Counted from the first letter of the stretch, positions 9,156 to 18,097 are shown. The stretch is 32,889 nucleotides of DNA from an uncultured Sphingomonadaceae bacterium (GCA_913060895.1 CAJXSN010000020.1:1-32889); one strand, 5' to 3'. The notes: generated from the letters alone by a model not told the origin. Made by a program: numbers and translations.

Positions 9156-9764
9156 GTGTTGAAAGCGGAATTGATCGAAAGCAAGGCGCGGCTGCGCAGT
9201 ATCGGGGACGATCCGACACGCAATCTGTCCGCATGTCCGGCGCTGGTGCTGAATGCGGATTACACGCCGCTGTCGTATTACCCGCTCAGCCTGTGGCCGT
9301 GGCAGACCGCGATTAAGGCGGTGTTTCTGGACCGTGTGACCATCGTCGAGAATTACGAGCGTGAGGTGCATTCGCCCAATCTCGACATGGCGGTGCCCAG
9401 CGTGATCGCGCTTAAGCAATATGTGAAGCACTCCGAATTTCCCGCCTTCACCCGCTTCAACCTGTTCCTGCGCGACCGGTTTGCCTGCCAGTATTGCGGC
9501 AGCCCCGACACGCTGACCTTCGACCACGTCGTGCCCCGCAGACTGGGCGGCAAGACGACGTGGGAAAACATCGCCACGGCCTGCGCGCCCTGCAACATGA
9601 AGAAGGGCGGCCGCACGCCCAAGCAAGCGCACATGACCCTACAAGGCGCTCCAATCCGCCCGACCAGCTGGCAATTGCAGCAATACGGCAAAAGCTACCC
9701 GCCCGGACACTTGCACGAAACATGGCGCGACTGGCTTTACTGGGATATCGAGCTGGAGGCTTGA
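9156..9764 (+). CDS. HNH endonuclease family protein
   Basis: About 202 residues. The C-terminal half has a complete HNH/zinc fold: CQYCG, then FDHVVPRRLGGKTTWEN, then ACAPCNMKKGG, giving the C-x2-C pairs and the D-H...N catalytic set. The N-terminal part (ACPALVLNADYTPLSYYPLSLW) is a conserved block of a widespread alphaproteobacterial chromosomal HNH family whose cellular substrate is not established. I prefer the GTG at 9156 (VLKAELIESKARLRS) with GAGGG upstream, as family proteins begin near this block. In-frame ATGs at 9105 and 9117 would add 17 or 13 unconserved residues. No phage or restriction neighbour is present, so a housekeeping role is more likely than defence. Confidence 0.85.
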   Translation: MLKAELIESKARLRSIGDDPTRNLSACPALVLNADYTPLSYYPLSLWPWQTAIKAVFLDRVTIVENYEREVHSPNLDMAVPSVIALKQYVKHSEFPAFTRFNLFLRDRFACQYCGSPDTLTFDHVVPRRLGGKTTWENIATACAPCNMKKGGRTPKQAHMTLQGAPIRPTSWQLQQYGKSYPPGHLHETWRDWLYWDIELEA

Positions 9765-9795
9765 AAGCGATGCAGGGGAGACCCCAGACCAGCGG

Positions 9796-11049
9796 TTAGG
9801 TAACCGCCGCACGTTCGCTGAATTCGTCCCGCTGCCATTCACCATTCTCTAACACCTCGGCCAAAGCCTGCGCCGTTTCGGCCATGTCCTCGAAGCGCAG
9901 ATAGGCGGGGGCGAAGCCCAGCCGGAGGATGTCGGGCGCGCGGAAGTCTCCGATGACGTCGCGGGCGATCAGGGCTTGGCACAGGGCGTAGGCGTTCTCG
10001 TGGCGGAAGCTTAGCTGGCTGCCGCGCTGGTCTGCTTCTTCGGGGCTGACGAGGTCGAGTGTGACGCCCGCATCGGACAGGCACTCGCGGAAGAATTCGG
10101 AGAGCGCCTGCGATTTCTCCCACAACCGGTCGACGCCGATTTCGGCGACGAGGTCCACGCCTTCCTCCAGGGCCGCGACGCTCAGGATCGGAGCGGTGCC
10201 GCACAGCAGGCGGTCGACGCCGGGGGCGGGCTGGTAGTCGTCGTCAAAGGCGAAGGGCTGCGCGTGGCCCATCCAGCCGCTCAGCGGTTGTTCCAGCGCC
10301 TCGTGATGCCGCTCTGCCACAAAAGCGTAGGCCGGAGCGCCGGGGCCGCCGTTCAAGTACTTATACCCGCAGCCGACCGCGAAATCCGCCCCTTCTTCAC
10401 CAGCAACGCACTCATTCAACGCCACCGGCATCGCGCCGCCAGTATGCGAGAGGTCCCACAGCACCAGCGCGCCTGCATCGTGCGCGGCCTTGGTCAGCGC
10501 CGCCATGTCATATTTCGCGCCGGTTTTGTAATGCACATGGGTCAGCAGCAGCAGCGCGACATCGTCATCCAGCGCGTCGATAATCGCATCGCGCTCGGCC
10601 AGCCGCTGGGTCGCGAGGCCCTGTTTCTCCAGCCCTTGGATCATGTAGAGATCGGTCGGAAAATTGCCCGGTTCGCTCAGGATGACTTTCCGGCGCGCCC
10701 CGTCTTTTCTAGCCTGCATCGCCAGCGCCGCCGACATTAGCTTGAACAGGTTCACCGACACGCTGTCGGCCACGATCACTTCATGCGGCTGCGCCCCGAT
10801 CAGCGGCGCAATCTTGCCGCCGACCCGCTGCGGCAAGGAAATCCAGTCTGCCGTATTCCACGACTTGATGAGATCACGGCCCCACTCCTCACGCATCACC
10901 TGCGCCAGCCGGTCCGGCGTCGTCTTCGGCAGCGCGCCCAGCGAATTGCCGTCGAGATAGATTACGCCCTCGGGCAGATCGAACCGCTCGCGATATTCCG
11001 CCAAGGGATCGGCGGCGTCCAGCGCGCGCGCGCGTTCCAGCATACTCAT
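9796..11049 (-). CDS. kynU: Kynureninase
   Basis: PLP enzyme that splits kynurenine into anthranilate and alanine. The 417-residue length is typical. It has YLDGNSLG at 31-38, GNFPTDLYMIQGL at 128-140, the PLP-contact D199 in WDLSHTGG, and the Schiff-base lysine K230 in GCGYKYLNGGPG. Last gene of the kynA-kynB-kynU operon. Its start ATGA (11049-11046) shares four bases with the kynB stop, which indicates translational coupling. The end product anthranilate can feed tryptophan synthesis or catabolism; no anthranilate-degrading gene is in the window. Confidence 0.97.
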   Translation of the reverse strand: MSMLERARALDAADPLAEYRERFDLPEGVIYLDGNSLGALPKTTPDRLAQVMREEWGRDLIKSWNTADWISLPQRVGGKIAPLIGAQPHEVIVADSVSVNLFKLMSAALAMQARKDGARRKVILSEPGNFPTDLYMIQGLEKQGLATQRLAERDAIIDALDDDVALLLLTHVHYKTGAKYDMAALTKAAHDAGALVLWDLSHTGGAMPVALNECVAGEEGADFAVGCGYKYLNGGPGAPAYAFVAERHHEALEQPLSGWMGHAQPFAFDDDYQPAPGVDRLLCGTAPILSVAALEEGVDLVAEIGVDRLWEKSQALSEFFRECLSDAGVTLDLVSPEEADQRGSQLSFRHENAYALCQALIARDVIGDFRAPDILRLGFAPAYLRFEDMAETAQALAEVLENGEWQRDEFSERAAVT

Positions 11050-11672
11050 GGCAGTTCCCTCAAAATCGCACGTGTCAGCCCGGCATCGCCGTCGCCCACT
11101 TTCAGCGGCAGGGCAATCAGCTCGTATCGCCCTTCAGGCACATCATCGAGCACCAGCCCCTCCAGGATTCGCATATCGTGTTTTAGCACCGCCTTATGCG
11201 CATCCATCGTCTTGCTGTTCTGAGGGTCTACGGACGGCGCATCGGTGCCGATCAGCTTCACCCCCTGCAGCGCCAGCCACTCCACTGCCTCCGCTGCAAT
11301 CGGCAGCCAGTGCTCACGCCATTCGTCATGCGGAAAGGCATCCCATTGACGGAACAGCACGCGGTCCGCGCCCTCGATATGCGGCAAATCCGCCACGTCG
11401 ATCTCGCCCGACACCCCGCGCGCATCCACCACCAGACATTCTCCGATAAACGGATCGAGCGCCATACCGGCGGCATCCAGGCCATCCGCATCGTAATGCA
11501 GCGGCGCGTCGGCATGGGTGCCGGAATGCGTGGTCATCGTTATACGCCCGACATTCACCGGAGAACCATCGTCCATCCGCCAGGTCCGCTCGAACGCAAA
11601 CGCGGTGTCACCGGGCCACACCGGCAGGCCGGGGCGCAGGGTTTGCGAGATGTCGTAGATGCGCCTGCTCAC
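11046..11672 (-). CDS. kynB: Arylformamidase (kynurenine formamidase)
   Basis: Hydrolyses N-formylkynurenine to kynurenine and formate. The 208-residue protein of the cyclase-like metal hydrolase family carries the metal-binding motif H49-SGTH53-AD55-APLH59. It begins VSRRIYDISQTLRPGLPVWPGD, the standard N-terminus for the family. The frame stays open much further upstream, but I chose the GTG at 11672 because it starts exactly at the conserved block and forms a GTGA overlap with the kynA stop. The downstream end overlaps kynU by four bases, so all three kyn genes are translationally linked. Confidence 0.95.
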   Translation of the reverse strand: MSRRIYDISQTLRPGLPVWPGDTAFAFERTWRMDDGSPVNVGRITMTTHSGTHADAPLHYDADGLDAAGMALDPFIGECLVVDARGVSGEIDVADLPHIEGADRVLFRQWDAFPHDEWREHWLPIAAEAVEWLALQGVKLIGTDAPSVDPQNSKTMDAHKAVLKHDMRILEGLVLDDVPEGRYELIALPLKVGDGDAGLTRAILRELP

Positions 11673-12472
11673 AGGGCTGTCCTGACGCTCAGCAATTCGG
11701 GGAAAAACGCCTTTTTCAGCACGCCCGCCAGATAGGGCACACCGGGGGTTCCGCCGGTACCGGTCTTGAAGCCGATAATCCGCTCCACCGTTTTCAAATG
11801 ACCGAAGCGCCAGCGCTGGAAATGGTATTCCAGATCGACCAGCTTCTCGGCCAGCTCGTACAAATCCCAATGGGTGTCAGGATCGCGGTAAATCTCGGCC
11901 CATGCCGCTTCCACCGCTTCACTGCGTTCCCACGCCGTATCCAACGGGCGGTTCCGCACATCGTCTGGAATCTCGAAGCCTCGCTGTGCCAGCAGGTTGA
12001 CAGCAACACCGTATATACTGGGCCGCGCCAATTCCGCCTCAAGCCGGGTCGCAATATCGGGCGTGGAACGATGCAGTCTGACCATGTCGACATCGCGGCC
12101 GCCCAACAGGAATTCCATCATACGGTACTGCGCGCTCTGGAACCCGCTGGAACCGCCCAGATGCGGCCGGATCGTGGAATAATCATGCGGGGTCATGGTG
12201 CTCAGCACATCCCAGCTCTGGATCAGCTGGCCCTGAGCACGCGCCACGCGGGACAGCATCTTGAACGCAGGGCGTAAATCGTCCGCCGCGATATGCTCTC
12301 GCGCCAGTTCCAGCTCGTGCAGGCACAGTTTCAGCCAAAGTTCGCTGGCCTGGTGGACGATGATGAACAGCATCTCGTCATGCGCGTCGGATGCCGGGTG
12401 CTGCGCCGACAGGATGCGATCGAGATCGAGATAACTTGCGTAGGATACGGTGTCGTCGGATGATGAAGCCAT
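11669..12472 (-). CDS. kynA: Tryptophan 2,3-dioxygenase
   Basis: Heme enzyme that opens the indole ring of tryptophan with O2 to give N-formylkynurenine, the first step of the kynurenine pathway. The 267-residue protein has HDEMLFIIVHQASELWLKL near the N-terminus, GGSSGFQSAQYRMMEFLLG in the middle, and WRFGHLKTVERIIGFKTGTGGT near the C-terminus, where the histidine is the heme ligand. I chose the ATG at 12472 (MASSSDD). A GTG two codons upstream is also possible. First gene of the operon, transcribed leftward into kynB and kynU. Confidence 0.96.
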   Translation of the reverse strand: MASSSDDTVSYASYLDLDRILSAQHPASDAHDEMLFIIVHQASELWLKLCLHELELAREHIAADDLRPAFKMLSRVARAQGQLIQSWDVLSTMTPHDYSTIRPHLGGSSGFQSAQYRMMEFLLGGRDVDMVRLHRSTPDIATRLEAELARPSIYGVAVNLLAQRGFEIPDDVRNRPLDTAWERSEAVEAAWAEIYRDPDTHWDLYELAEKLVDLEYHFQRWRFGHLKTVERIIGFKTGTGGTPGVPYLAGVLKKAFFPELLSVRTAL

Positions 12473-12504
12473 ACACACAGGCCTAGCGCAGTCGGCGTCA
12501 GAGG

Positions 12505-12978
12505 TCAGCCTTCGATTGTCTGTCCGCCCCCCGCCGGGTTATCGCCTACATCACCATCGATAGTGCGCTGCGCCGGATGGTGTTTGTCGAGATGCTTCTT
12601 GATAATCCGCAGGTTGCGGGTGTTGGAACGGAAGACCAGATCGAATGCATCCCCTGCAAGCGGGATGGCACCGATGGCGGTATCGAAAGCGATATTGCCG
12701 CCCATACGCCACAGTTTCCATTTGGGCAGGCCCAGATTGCGGGCCTCCCACACGATATAGGCGCCCATTGCCGCTGTTACGAAATCGCCGACTACCGGCA
12801 CCAGTCCGATTATCGAATCGAGCCCGACCGGATAATTCACGCCGGGAATACGGAAGCTGCGTTCCAGCATGACCTCCATCGCTTCTATCCGGCGGCGGAT
12901 GGAAGCGGGGTCGCTGCCGGTCGGCAGGTCCAGCCCCATGACTTCGGGGCGTATCGGTTCGCGTTCGGGCCTGTCCAT
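12505..12978 (-). CDS. DUF4112 domain protein
   Basis: 157 residues. The core VNYPVGLDSIIGLVPVVGDFVTAAMGAYIVWEARNLGLPKWKLWRMGGNIAFDTAIGAIPLAGDAFDLVFRSNTRN (described here in pieces: GLDSIIGLVPVVGD, then IPLAGDAFD, then RSNTRN) matches DUF4112, a small membrane-associated family of unknown function with two glycine-rich hydrophobic hairpins. The C-terminus is polar and Gly-rich. The ATG at 12978 has a clear GGAGG upstream. It lies 18 bases after the solute-binding lipoprotein gene on the same strand, so the two are likely co-transcribed. Confidence 0.88.
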   Translation of the reverse strand: MDRPEREPIRPEVMGLDLPTGSDPASIRRRIEAMEVMLERSFRIPGVNYPVGLDSIIGLVPVVGDFVTAAMGAYIVWEARNLGLPKWKLWRMGGNIAFDTAIGAIPLAGDAFDLVFRSNTRNLRIIKKHLDKHHPAQRTIDGDVGDNPAGGGQTIEG

Positions 12979-12996
12979 TGGGGTATTCCTCCTGCC

Positions 12997-14493
12997 CTAG
13001 AAGATGGGGTCGACCGCCAGCGGGAGCAAGGGATGGCTGGCCCAGCGGTTTTCCGTAAAGCCGTCCAGCCCGCCGCGAACCAGCGACCAGCGCACCGGAG
13101 CACCCAATGGAATGTAAGTGTTGGTTTCGATCAGCAGCGTTTCTGCTTCGACCAGATGCACCGGTTTTGCCAACCCCTCCTCGCTTCCCAGCGCCAGCTT
13201 CACCAATGCATCGGCTTCCTCGATACAGGTGCCGCGCACGATGCCGCAATGAAACTGTCCAAGGAACCAGCGCGGCGCGGTATAGCGGGCCAGACGGTCG
13301 ACCAGCACCAGATCGGCTGCCGCACGATCGGCTGCTCTGATGGATCCGACGCCGATGGATGCGAATTCGGTGGCCAGTCGCTGGAAAAGACGGTCGGATC
13401 CGGGGCCTTCGGGAAGGAAAATGGACACGCTCGCCTCGCTGCCGCTGGCCGATTCCCAGTCCGCCACACGCCGCGCCGCGCGCGACCTACGCGCTTCCAG
13501 GGGCATATCGGACCAGCGTTCCTGCGGCGCACTGTCCGCATCCGGCCCCAGCGCCTCGGCCATCAGGGTAACCGGGACCAGCCGCGTGGTGGATGGCCAG
13601 CCGGACAGGTTGAACGGGTTCAGCAAAGCCGACCGGTCGATCGCCATCGACAGCGCTTCGCGCCGTTCCGCCATTTCCAGGAAATCGCGCGCATTAGTCA
13701 CTCGCAGACCGAACAGGCCCTGCGCGCTGTCCAGGCGCAAATTACCCCGTGACAGCGGCCCGGTTTCGGCCAGCGGCAGGCTGGCCAGTGTACCACCGAC
13801 CACCAGATCAACTCCCCCATCATTGAACGCATCGATTGCCTGCTGTGCCGGCATCGCGGCCAACCGCAATGTCCGTGTCCGGTCGGCAAAGTCTTGTTCT
13901 TCGGGCAAGCCGCGCGTTTCCGGCGGCATCGGGGTCAGCAAGACACCGTCCCCGACTTCGGACACGTGCATCGGCCCTGTTCCTTCTTTTCCGCGGCGCA
14001 GGCCGAACTCAGGCTGCGACAGCAATAGCAGGAAAGAGGGCATTGGCCGTGACAGCCGAATTTCGATAACCCGGCTGGTCATCGCGCGGATTTCGTCGAT
14101 CAATGCAAGATCCAGCCCGAGCGAGGTTCCCTCCAGCGCAGTAATCTGGCGCAGCATTTCAGCGCGAACACTCTGCGCATCGACGGGGCTACCATCGGCC
14201 CAGTTCGCCTCGCGCAGGCGGAAAATGAAACTGCGGCCCTCGTCGGTTACGATCCAGCGCTCTGCCAGAGCCGGCACGGTCTCGCCATCGGCGTTGAGTG
14301 TAACCAGCCCTTCTGACGTCGCGCCCCGAACCAGTTGCTGACCGTAAGACAGGCGCATTCCGTCAACCGACAAACGGTCGGTCGATTCGATTACCGCGAC
14401 ATCGATCAGCCCGTCCCCGTCCGGGGAGCAGGAGGCAAGCGCCGCAATGGCGGCAATGGCAGGGGCTGCCTTCAGGACGCGGTGACAGAACAC
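12997..14493 (-). CDS. ABC-type solute-binding lipoprotein (SBP family 5)
   Basis: 498 residues. The N-terminus AAPAIAAIAALASC is a lipoprotein signal with lipobox LASC, so the mature protein begins at about Cys22 and is membrane-anchored. The body has features of peptide/nickel-type binding proteins (SBP_bac_5): the early GATSEGLVTLNADGETVPALAERW, FRLREANWADGSPVDAQSV, and a late NRWASHPLLPL. The usual partner permease and ATPase genes are absent from both sides, so it is an orphan binding protein, which may mean a sensory or scavenging role or a transporter encoded elsewhere. It starts with GTG at 14493. The ligand cannot be predicted. Confidence 0.85.
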   Translation of the reverse strand: MFCHRVLKAAPAIAAIAALASCSPDGDGLIDVAVIESTDRLSVDGMRLSYGQQLVRGATSEGLVTLNADGETVPALAERWIVTDEGRSFIFRLREANWADGSPVDAQSVRAEMLRQITALEGTSLGLDLALIDEIRAMTSRVIEIRLSRPMPSFLLLLSQPEFGLRRGKEGTGPMHVSEVGDGVLLTPMPPETRGLPEEQDFADRTRTLRLAAMPAQQAIDAFNDGGVDLVVGGTLASLPLAETGPLSRGNLRLDSAQGLFGLRVTNARDFLEMAERREALSMAIDRSALLNPFNLSGWPSTTRLVPVTLMAEALGPDADSAPQERWSDMPLEARRSRAARRVADWESASGSEASVSIFLPEGPGSDRLFQRLATEFASIGVGSIRAADRAAADLVLVDRLARYTAPRWFLGQFHCGIVRGTCIEEADALVKLALGSEEGLAKPVHLVEAETLLIETNTYIPLGAPVRWSLVRGGLDGFTENRWASHPLLPLAVDPIF

Positions 14494-14546
14494 GTAAACC
14501 GGTTAGCACCCATGCCGCCCGCCGTCAGGAACAGAATTGCCAAGTA

Positions 14547-14912
14547 TCAGATTTTGCGCAGGCGCTTTGCGTCGGGGCCCGTGGAATTGGGCCGGAGATA
14601 GCGCGGCGTATCGCTGCTATCGGTCTCGGTCGGCCGCGTGCGTGCTTCGGCGGCGTGAATTTCGTTTGCAAAAGCGATCCCGAAACGGTTGTCCTGCACC
14701 CAAGCGACAGATCCTTCGATCCAGCCGATATTGCGAAGATTGATCGACAGCCGCATCCCGTTCTGCACGGAAACATCGCCTTCAGCCATCATTCCGCCAT
14801 CAGATAGATTGCGAACCTTTACCCGAACGAGATTCTCCCTGCCCTCCAGCCGGATTTCGGCCAGAAGAAACAGGCTGTCGCGCGGAATATGGCGGGTATC
14901 GACGCCGGACAT
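14547..14912 (-). CDS. PilZ domain protein
   Basis: 121 residues, essentially a single PilZ domain, the family that binds cyclic di-GMP. The N-terminus has RHIPRDSLFLLAEIRL, then VRVKVRNLSDGGMMAEG, which contains the D/N-x-S-x-x-G element (N-L-S-D-G-G). The RxxxR element is less clear (R at 7 and 11 in RHIPR fits). It continues with INLRNIGWIEGSVAWVQDNRFGIAFA, the usual final beta strands. The C-terminal 30 residues are polar and variable. It could act as a small c-di-GMP adaptor, but the partner is unknown. Confidence 0.85.
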   Translation of the reverse strand: MSGVDTRHIPRDSLFLLAEIRLEGRENLVRVKVRNLSDGGMMAEGDVSVQNGMRLSINLRNIGWIEGSVAWVQDNRFGIAFANEIHAAEARTRPTETDSSDTPRYLRPNSTGPDAKRLRKI

Positions 14913-15071
14913 GGATTATAGCACGCTCCCTGGACTGACCTCCCGACTGCCTAGGGAGGTTTCCTGTCCTGCAATTCCAGTCTTTTACAGCGCGAAAGCC
15001 TAATGAAGCTTTAAGAATGATGTGCCGCGCGCTGCCGCGGATAGCGGCGTATCGGGGCGGGCGGGAAAGCA

Positions 15072-15530
15072 TCAATCGTCGCGGGAGATTTTCTCGCGCC
15101 GCTCATGCGCTTCCTGCGCTTCTACAGTCATGGTGGCGACAGGTCGCGCCATCAGTCGGCGCAGACCGATGGGTTCGCCGGTCTTGTCGCAATAACCGTA
15201 ATCGCCTGCATCCAGACGGCGCAAAGCAGCATCGATCTTGCCGATCAGCTTGCGCTGGCGGTCACGGGTTCTGAGCTCCAGCCCCCAGTCACTCTCGCTG
15301 GACGCACGGTCGTTCGGATCGGGATCGCGAATCGGGCCGTCCTGCAAAGACTGCAGCGTTGCGCCTGCCGCGTCCTGAATGGAACGCTTCCATTCCTTCA
15401 GAAGCGTCTTGAAATAATCCAACTGAGACGCGTTCATATACGGCTCGTCTTCCGACGGCACGTAATCGGGGCCAAGCACGCGCTTGGCTTTCTCCAGAGT
15501 ATCGCTGGTTTGCGGCTCAGAAGCAGCCAT
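15072..15530 (-). CDS. dksA: DksA-family RNA polymerase regulator with a lost zinc finger
   Basis: Binds the secondary channel of RNA polymerase and, with ppGpp, adjusts transcription in the stringent response. The 152-residue protein keeps the coiled-coil tip D71-x2-D74-x-A76 (DPNDRA), at the same numbering as E. coli DksA. Of the four zinc-finger cysteines only C114 remains (YGYCDKTGEPIG). The others are T117, T135 and A138. Other alphaproteobacteria and DksA2-type proteins also lack full zinc ligands, so it is probably a zinc-independent form. The frame opens with MAASEPQTSDTLEKAKRVLG. Confidence 0.93.
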   Translation of the reverse strand: MAASEPQTSDTLEKAKRVLGPDYVPSEDEPYMNASQLDYFKTLLKEWKRSIQDAAGATLQSLQDGPIRDPDPNDRASSESDWGLELRTRDRQRKLIGKIDAALRRLDAGDYGYCDKTGEPIGLRRLMARPVATMTVEAQEAHERREKISRDD

Positions 15531-15830
15531 AATTTCCTCTCGAATGCGCTGTGATACGCGGTTTCGGCAGGCTGGCGTCCGGTCTGCCGGCTCTTTGTCC
15601 GAGCTGTCTTTCGGGCGCTATAGGGGCCGGTTAAGAGGCCCGCAAGCGGCGAATCTGCCTGTCTGGATATCGCCTAGGGACCGGCGTCTTAAGCTCAGCC
15701 TAACAGAGTCCGGCCTGCGCTTCCGCCAGATCGCCCCCTCGGATACGTTAACCATTTGTTGACCATGTTCGGCAAGAACCGTGGGAGCCGGACGAAATGT
15801 CCATCCGGCGCAGAACGGGGAACAGGGGTT

Positions 15831-16160
15831 ATGCAGTTTACTACGATCGAGGGCGCAACCAGCGCCGCTAAAAAATTCGAGGCCGGACATAGTCTGGCCG
15901 TTGCCCGCAGCCTAGCCGATGCAGCAGCCGGAAATTGCTCCGCGCTGTATGATCTGGGCGTAATGTATTCGACTGGCAGCCACGATTGCGAATGCGATCT
16001 GATCGAAGCGCATAAGTGGTTCAATCTGGCCGCATCCAAGGGCCATGAAGAGGCCGGCTGGTGCCGCGCGGATATTGCCGAAGAAATGACAGCCCGCGAA
16101 ATTGCCGAAGCGCAGCGTCAGGCACGCGAATGGCTGAGCATGGAACGCCGCGCCGCCTGA
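15831..16160 (+). CDS. Small Sel1-like repeat protein
   Basis: 109 residues from the ATG at 15831. The middle carries one Sel1/TPR-like unit: ALYDLGVMYSTG, then DLIEAHKWFNLAASKGHEEA, with the typical A-x-WxxxAA-xxG spacing. A second, weaker helix pair follows, and the C-terminus is helical and charged (AEAQRQAREWL). Sel1 repeats mediate protein-protein contact. No signal peptide is visible. An alternative start at 15756 or 15765 would add 25 or 22 residues but lacks a ribosome site. About 60 bases upstream lies GTTAACCATTTGTTGACC, which resembles a CtrA half-site (TTAACCAT); cell-cycle control is conceivable but not shown. It converges with the next gene: the two coding regions are directly adjacent (16160/16161). 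Confidence 0.82.
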   Translation: MQFTTIEGATSAAKKFEAGHSLAVARSLADAAAGNCSALYDLGVMYSTGSHDCECDLIEAHKWFNLAASKGHEEAGWCRADIAEEMTAREIAEAQRQAREWLSMERRAA

Positions 16161-17312
16161 TTACATATCGTCGCCGGAAGTCTTCCTGAATGGCATTCTG
16201 CGGCCCAGATACATTTTATCGGTCGCTACGCCCTGGCGTTCGCGTTCCAGAAAATCGGCCACCGCCTCGCGGAAACCCGGATCGACGATCCAGTGGGCCG
16301 ACCATGTCTCTTGCGGACCATATCCGCGGGCAAGCTTGTGCCCGCCCTGCGCCCCTGCTTCGACCCGCGACAGCCCGCGCGCAATCGCAGCATCGATTGC
16401 CTGATAATAGCATATCTCGAAATGCAGGAACGGGATCTGCTCGGTGCAGCCCCAATAACGGCCATACAGCGCATCGCTGCCGATCACGTTTAGCGCGCCC
16501 GCCACGGGTAATCCGTCCCGGTAGGCCATGATCAGCAGCAACCTGTCCCCCATCCTCTCTCCCATGAGCGTAAAGGCTTCGCGCGTCAGATAGGGTGTGC
16601 CCCATTTGCGCGCGCCGGTATCCTGATAGAATACCCAGAACGCATCCCAATCCGCTTCGGTAATATCGCCGCCGCTCAAATGGCGGATTTCCACGGCCTC
16701 CTGCGCCTTTGCCCGCTCCTTGCGCAGATCCTTGCGTTTGCGGCTGGCAAGATCGGCCAGAAATCCGTCGAAATCACTGTAGTCGCGGTTGTGCCAATGG
16801 AACTGGATATCGCTGCGCAGCAGCCAGTCATTATCCTCGAACAGCGGTAATTGTTCTGGCTCGATAAAGGTCGCGTGCGCGCTCGACAGGCCGTTCTGCG
16901 CACAAATCTGAGCGGCTGCACCCAGCAGCGGAGCGGCCAGCGCATCGTCGGCCAGCAGCAGGCGCGGGCCGGTGGCGGGTGTAAACGGAGCGGCAATCTG
17001 CAGCTTGGGATAATAGCTTCCTCCGGCCCGCTCGTAAGCGTCTGCCCAGCTGTGATCGAAGACATATTCGCCTTGGCTGTGCCCCTTCAAAAACGCTGGC
17101 ATCGCGCCCAGCAACGCTCCGCTAGCGCTCTCCAGAACGATTGGTGCGGCCTGCCAGCCGGTGCCCGGACCGACCGAGCCGGAATCTTCGCAGGACGACA
17201 GAAACGCGTGGCTGACAAAGGGATTGTCCGATGTATTCAGCGCATCCCACTCGCGCGCAGGAACATCATGCACCGATCCCAGCAAGCGGGCGCTCAGTTC
17301 CGTCTCGCTCAT
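16161..17312 (-). CDS. FemAB-like GNAT family protein (COG3146)
   Basis: 383 residues, full length for the COG3146 / PF04339 family, a GNAT-related acyltransferase fold similar to peptidoglycan FemAB proteins. Recognisable blocks are NPFVSHAFLSSCEDSGSVG near residue 30, SWADAYERAGGSYYPKLQ, FHWHNRDYSDFDGFLADLASRKRK, and PFLHFEICYYQAIDAAIARGLSRVEAGAQGGHK (shown in part) near the C-terminus. The substrate is unknown. It is the last gene of a five-gene overlapping operon. Its ATGA start shares four bases with the stop of the glycerophosphodiesterase gene. Confidence 0.9.
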   Translation of the reverse strand: MSETELSARLLGSVHDVPAREWDALNTSDNPFVSHAFLSSCEDSGSVGPGTGWQAAPIVLESASGALLGAMPAFLKGHSQGEYVFDHSWADAYERAGGSYYPKLQIAAPFTPATGPRLLLADDALAAPLLGAAAQICAQNGLSSAHATFIEPEQLPLFEDNDWLLRSDIQFHWHNRDYSDFDGFLADLASRKRKDLRKERAKAQEAVEIRHLSGGDITEADWDAFWVFYQDTGARKWGTPYLTREAFTLMGERMGDRLLLIMAYRDGLPVAGALNVIGSDALYGRYWGCTEQIPFLHFEICYYQAIDAAIARGLSRVEAGAQGGHKLARGYGPQETWSAHWIVDPGFREAVADFLERERQGVATDKMYLGRRMPFRKTSGDDM

Positions 17313-18097
17313 ACTGTACGCGGCTCGGGGATATTGCCCTCGAATATCGGGGCATCGGCGCAGGCGGCAGCGCGTGCGCGTTCGGTATCATTTTTCACCG
17401 TCCATGTGGTAACCGGCAGACCGTTCGCGCGCAGGCCGGCGACCCAGGGATTGGGTAGCGCGTCGATATGATACGCCATGAATTCCGGCTGCGCGACCCA
17501 CAGTGCCAGCCGACGCTGCCACGCCTGTTGCGTGTAACCATGCTCATCCTCGCGGATCACCAGCCCGCGCAGGGTTTCGGGCGAACGGCGGCGCAGCCAG
17601 CGCGATACTCTGGGATCGAAGCTCATTACACCGTGATGGCCCTGATACCCTTCCAGCACATCGCGGACTTTCAGGCAGGTGGTTTTCACATCGTATCCGG
17701 CCTTCGACTTGATCTCGATCAACAGCGGCACCTGTCCGGCAACCAGTTCAAGCAGATCGCTCAGCGCAATCGGAGCCTCTTCATGCTCCAGATAGCTCAG
17801 CTTGCGCCACTCGGCTGCGGTCAGCGCTTCGGCCCGGTCGGGACGGCCAATCAGACGTTTGAAATCCCAGTCATGGAACACCATCGGAACGTCATCGGCG
17901 CTGCGTTGAATGTCACATTCGATGCCACAGCCGGCAGCAATCGCTGCGGAGAAGGCGCTGCGGGTATTCTCCACCCGCTTCGCGCCATCCGGACCACGGC
18001 CGTGCAGACCGCGATGGGCATAATTCCACGCGCCCAGCCAGCCGGTCCGCTCCGACTCCGGTGTCTTACTTGTCGGTATGAAGGGCAATGATCGCAT
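17309..18097 (-). CDS. Glycerophosphodiester phosphodiesterase
   Basis: Hydrolyses glycerophosphodiesters to glycerol-3-phosphate and an alcohol. 262 residues from the ATG at 18097. Catalytic residues of the GDPD TIM barrel are present: H28-R29 (YAHRG), E43-N44 (VENT), E60 and D62 (IECDIQ), and H75 (VFHDWD). There is no signal peptide, so it is the cytoplasmic type. The start is uncertain: the ATG at 18097 overlaps the ridA end by 32 bases, and no ATG or GTG lies between there and the conserved WNYAHRG block. It is coupled to the downstream FemAB-like gene by a 4-base overlap. Confidence 0.88.
   Translation of the reverse strand: MRSLPFIPTSKTPESERTGWLGAWNYAHRGLHGRGPDGAKRVENTRSAFSAAIAAGCGIECDIQRSADDVPMVFHDWDFKRLIGRPDRAEALTAAEWRKLSYLEHEEAPIALSDLLELVAGQVPLLIEIKSKAGYDVKTTCLKVRDVLEGYQGHHGVMSFDPRVSRWLRRRSPETLRGLVIREDEHGYTQQAWQRRLALWVAQPEFMAYHIDALPNPWVAGLRANGLPVTTWTVKNDTERARAAACADAPIFEGNIPEPRTV

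Noticed and set aside
9105-9764. HNH protein as part of a restriction or defence system
   Set aside because: No methylase, phage or defence neighbour is present, and the family is widespread on alphaproteobacterial chromosomes.
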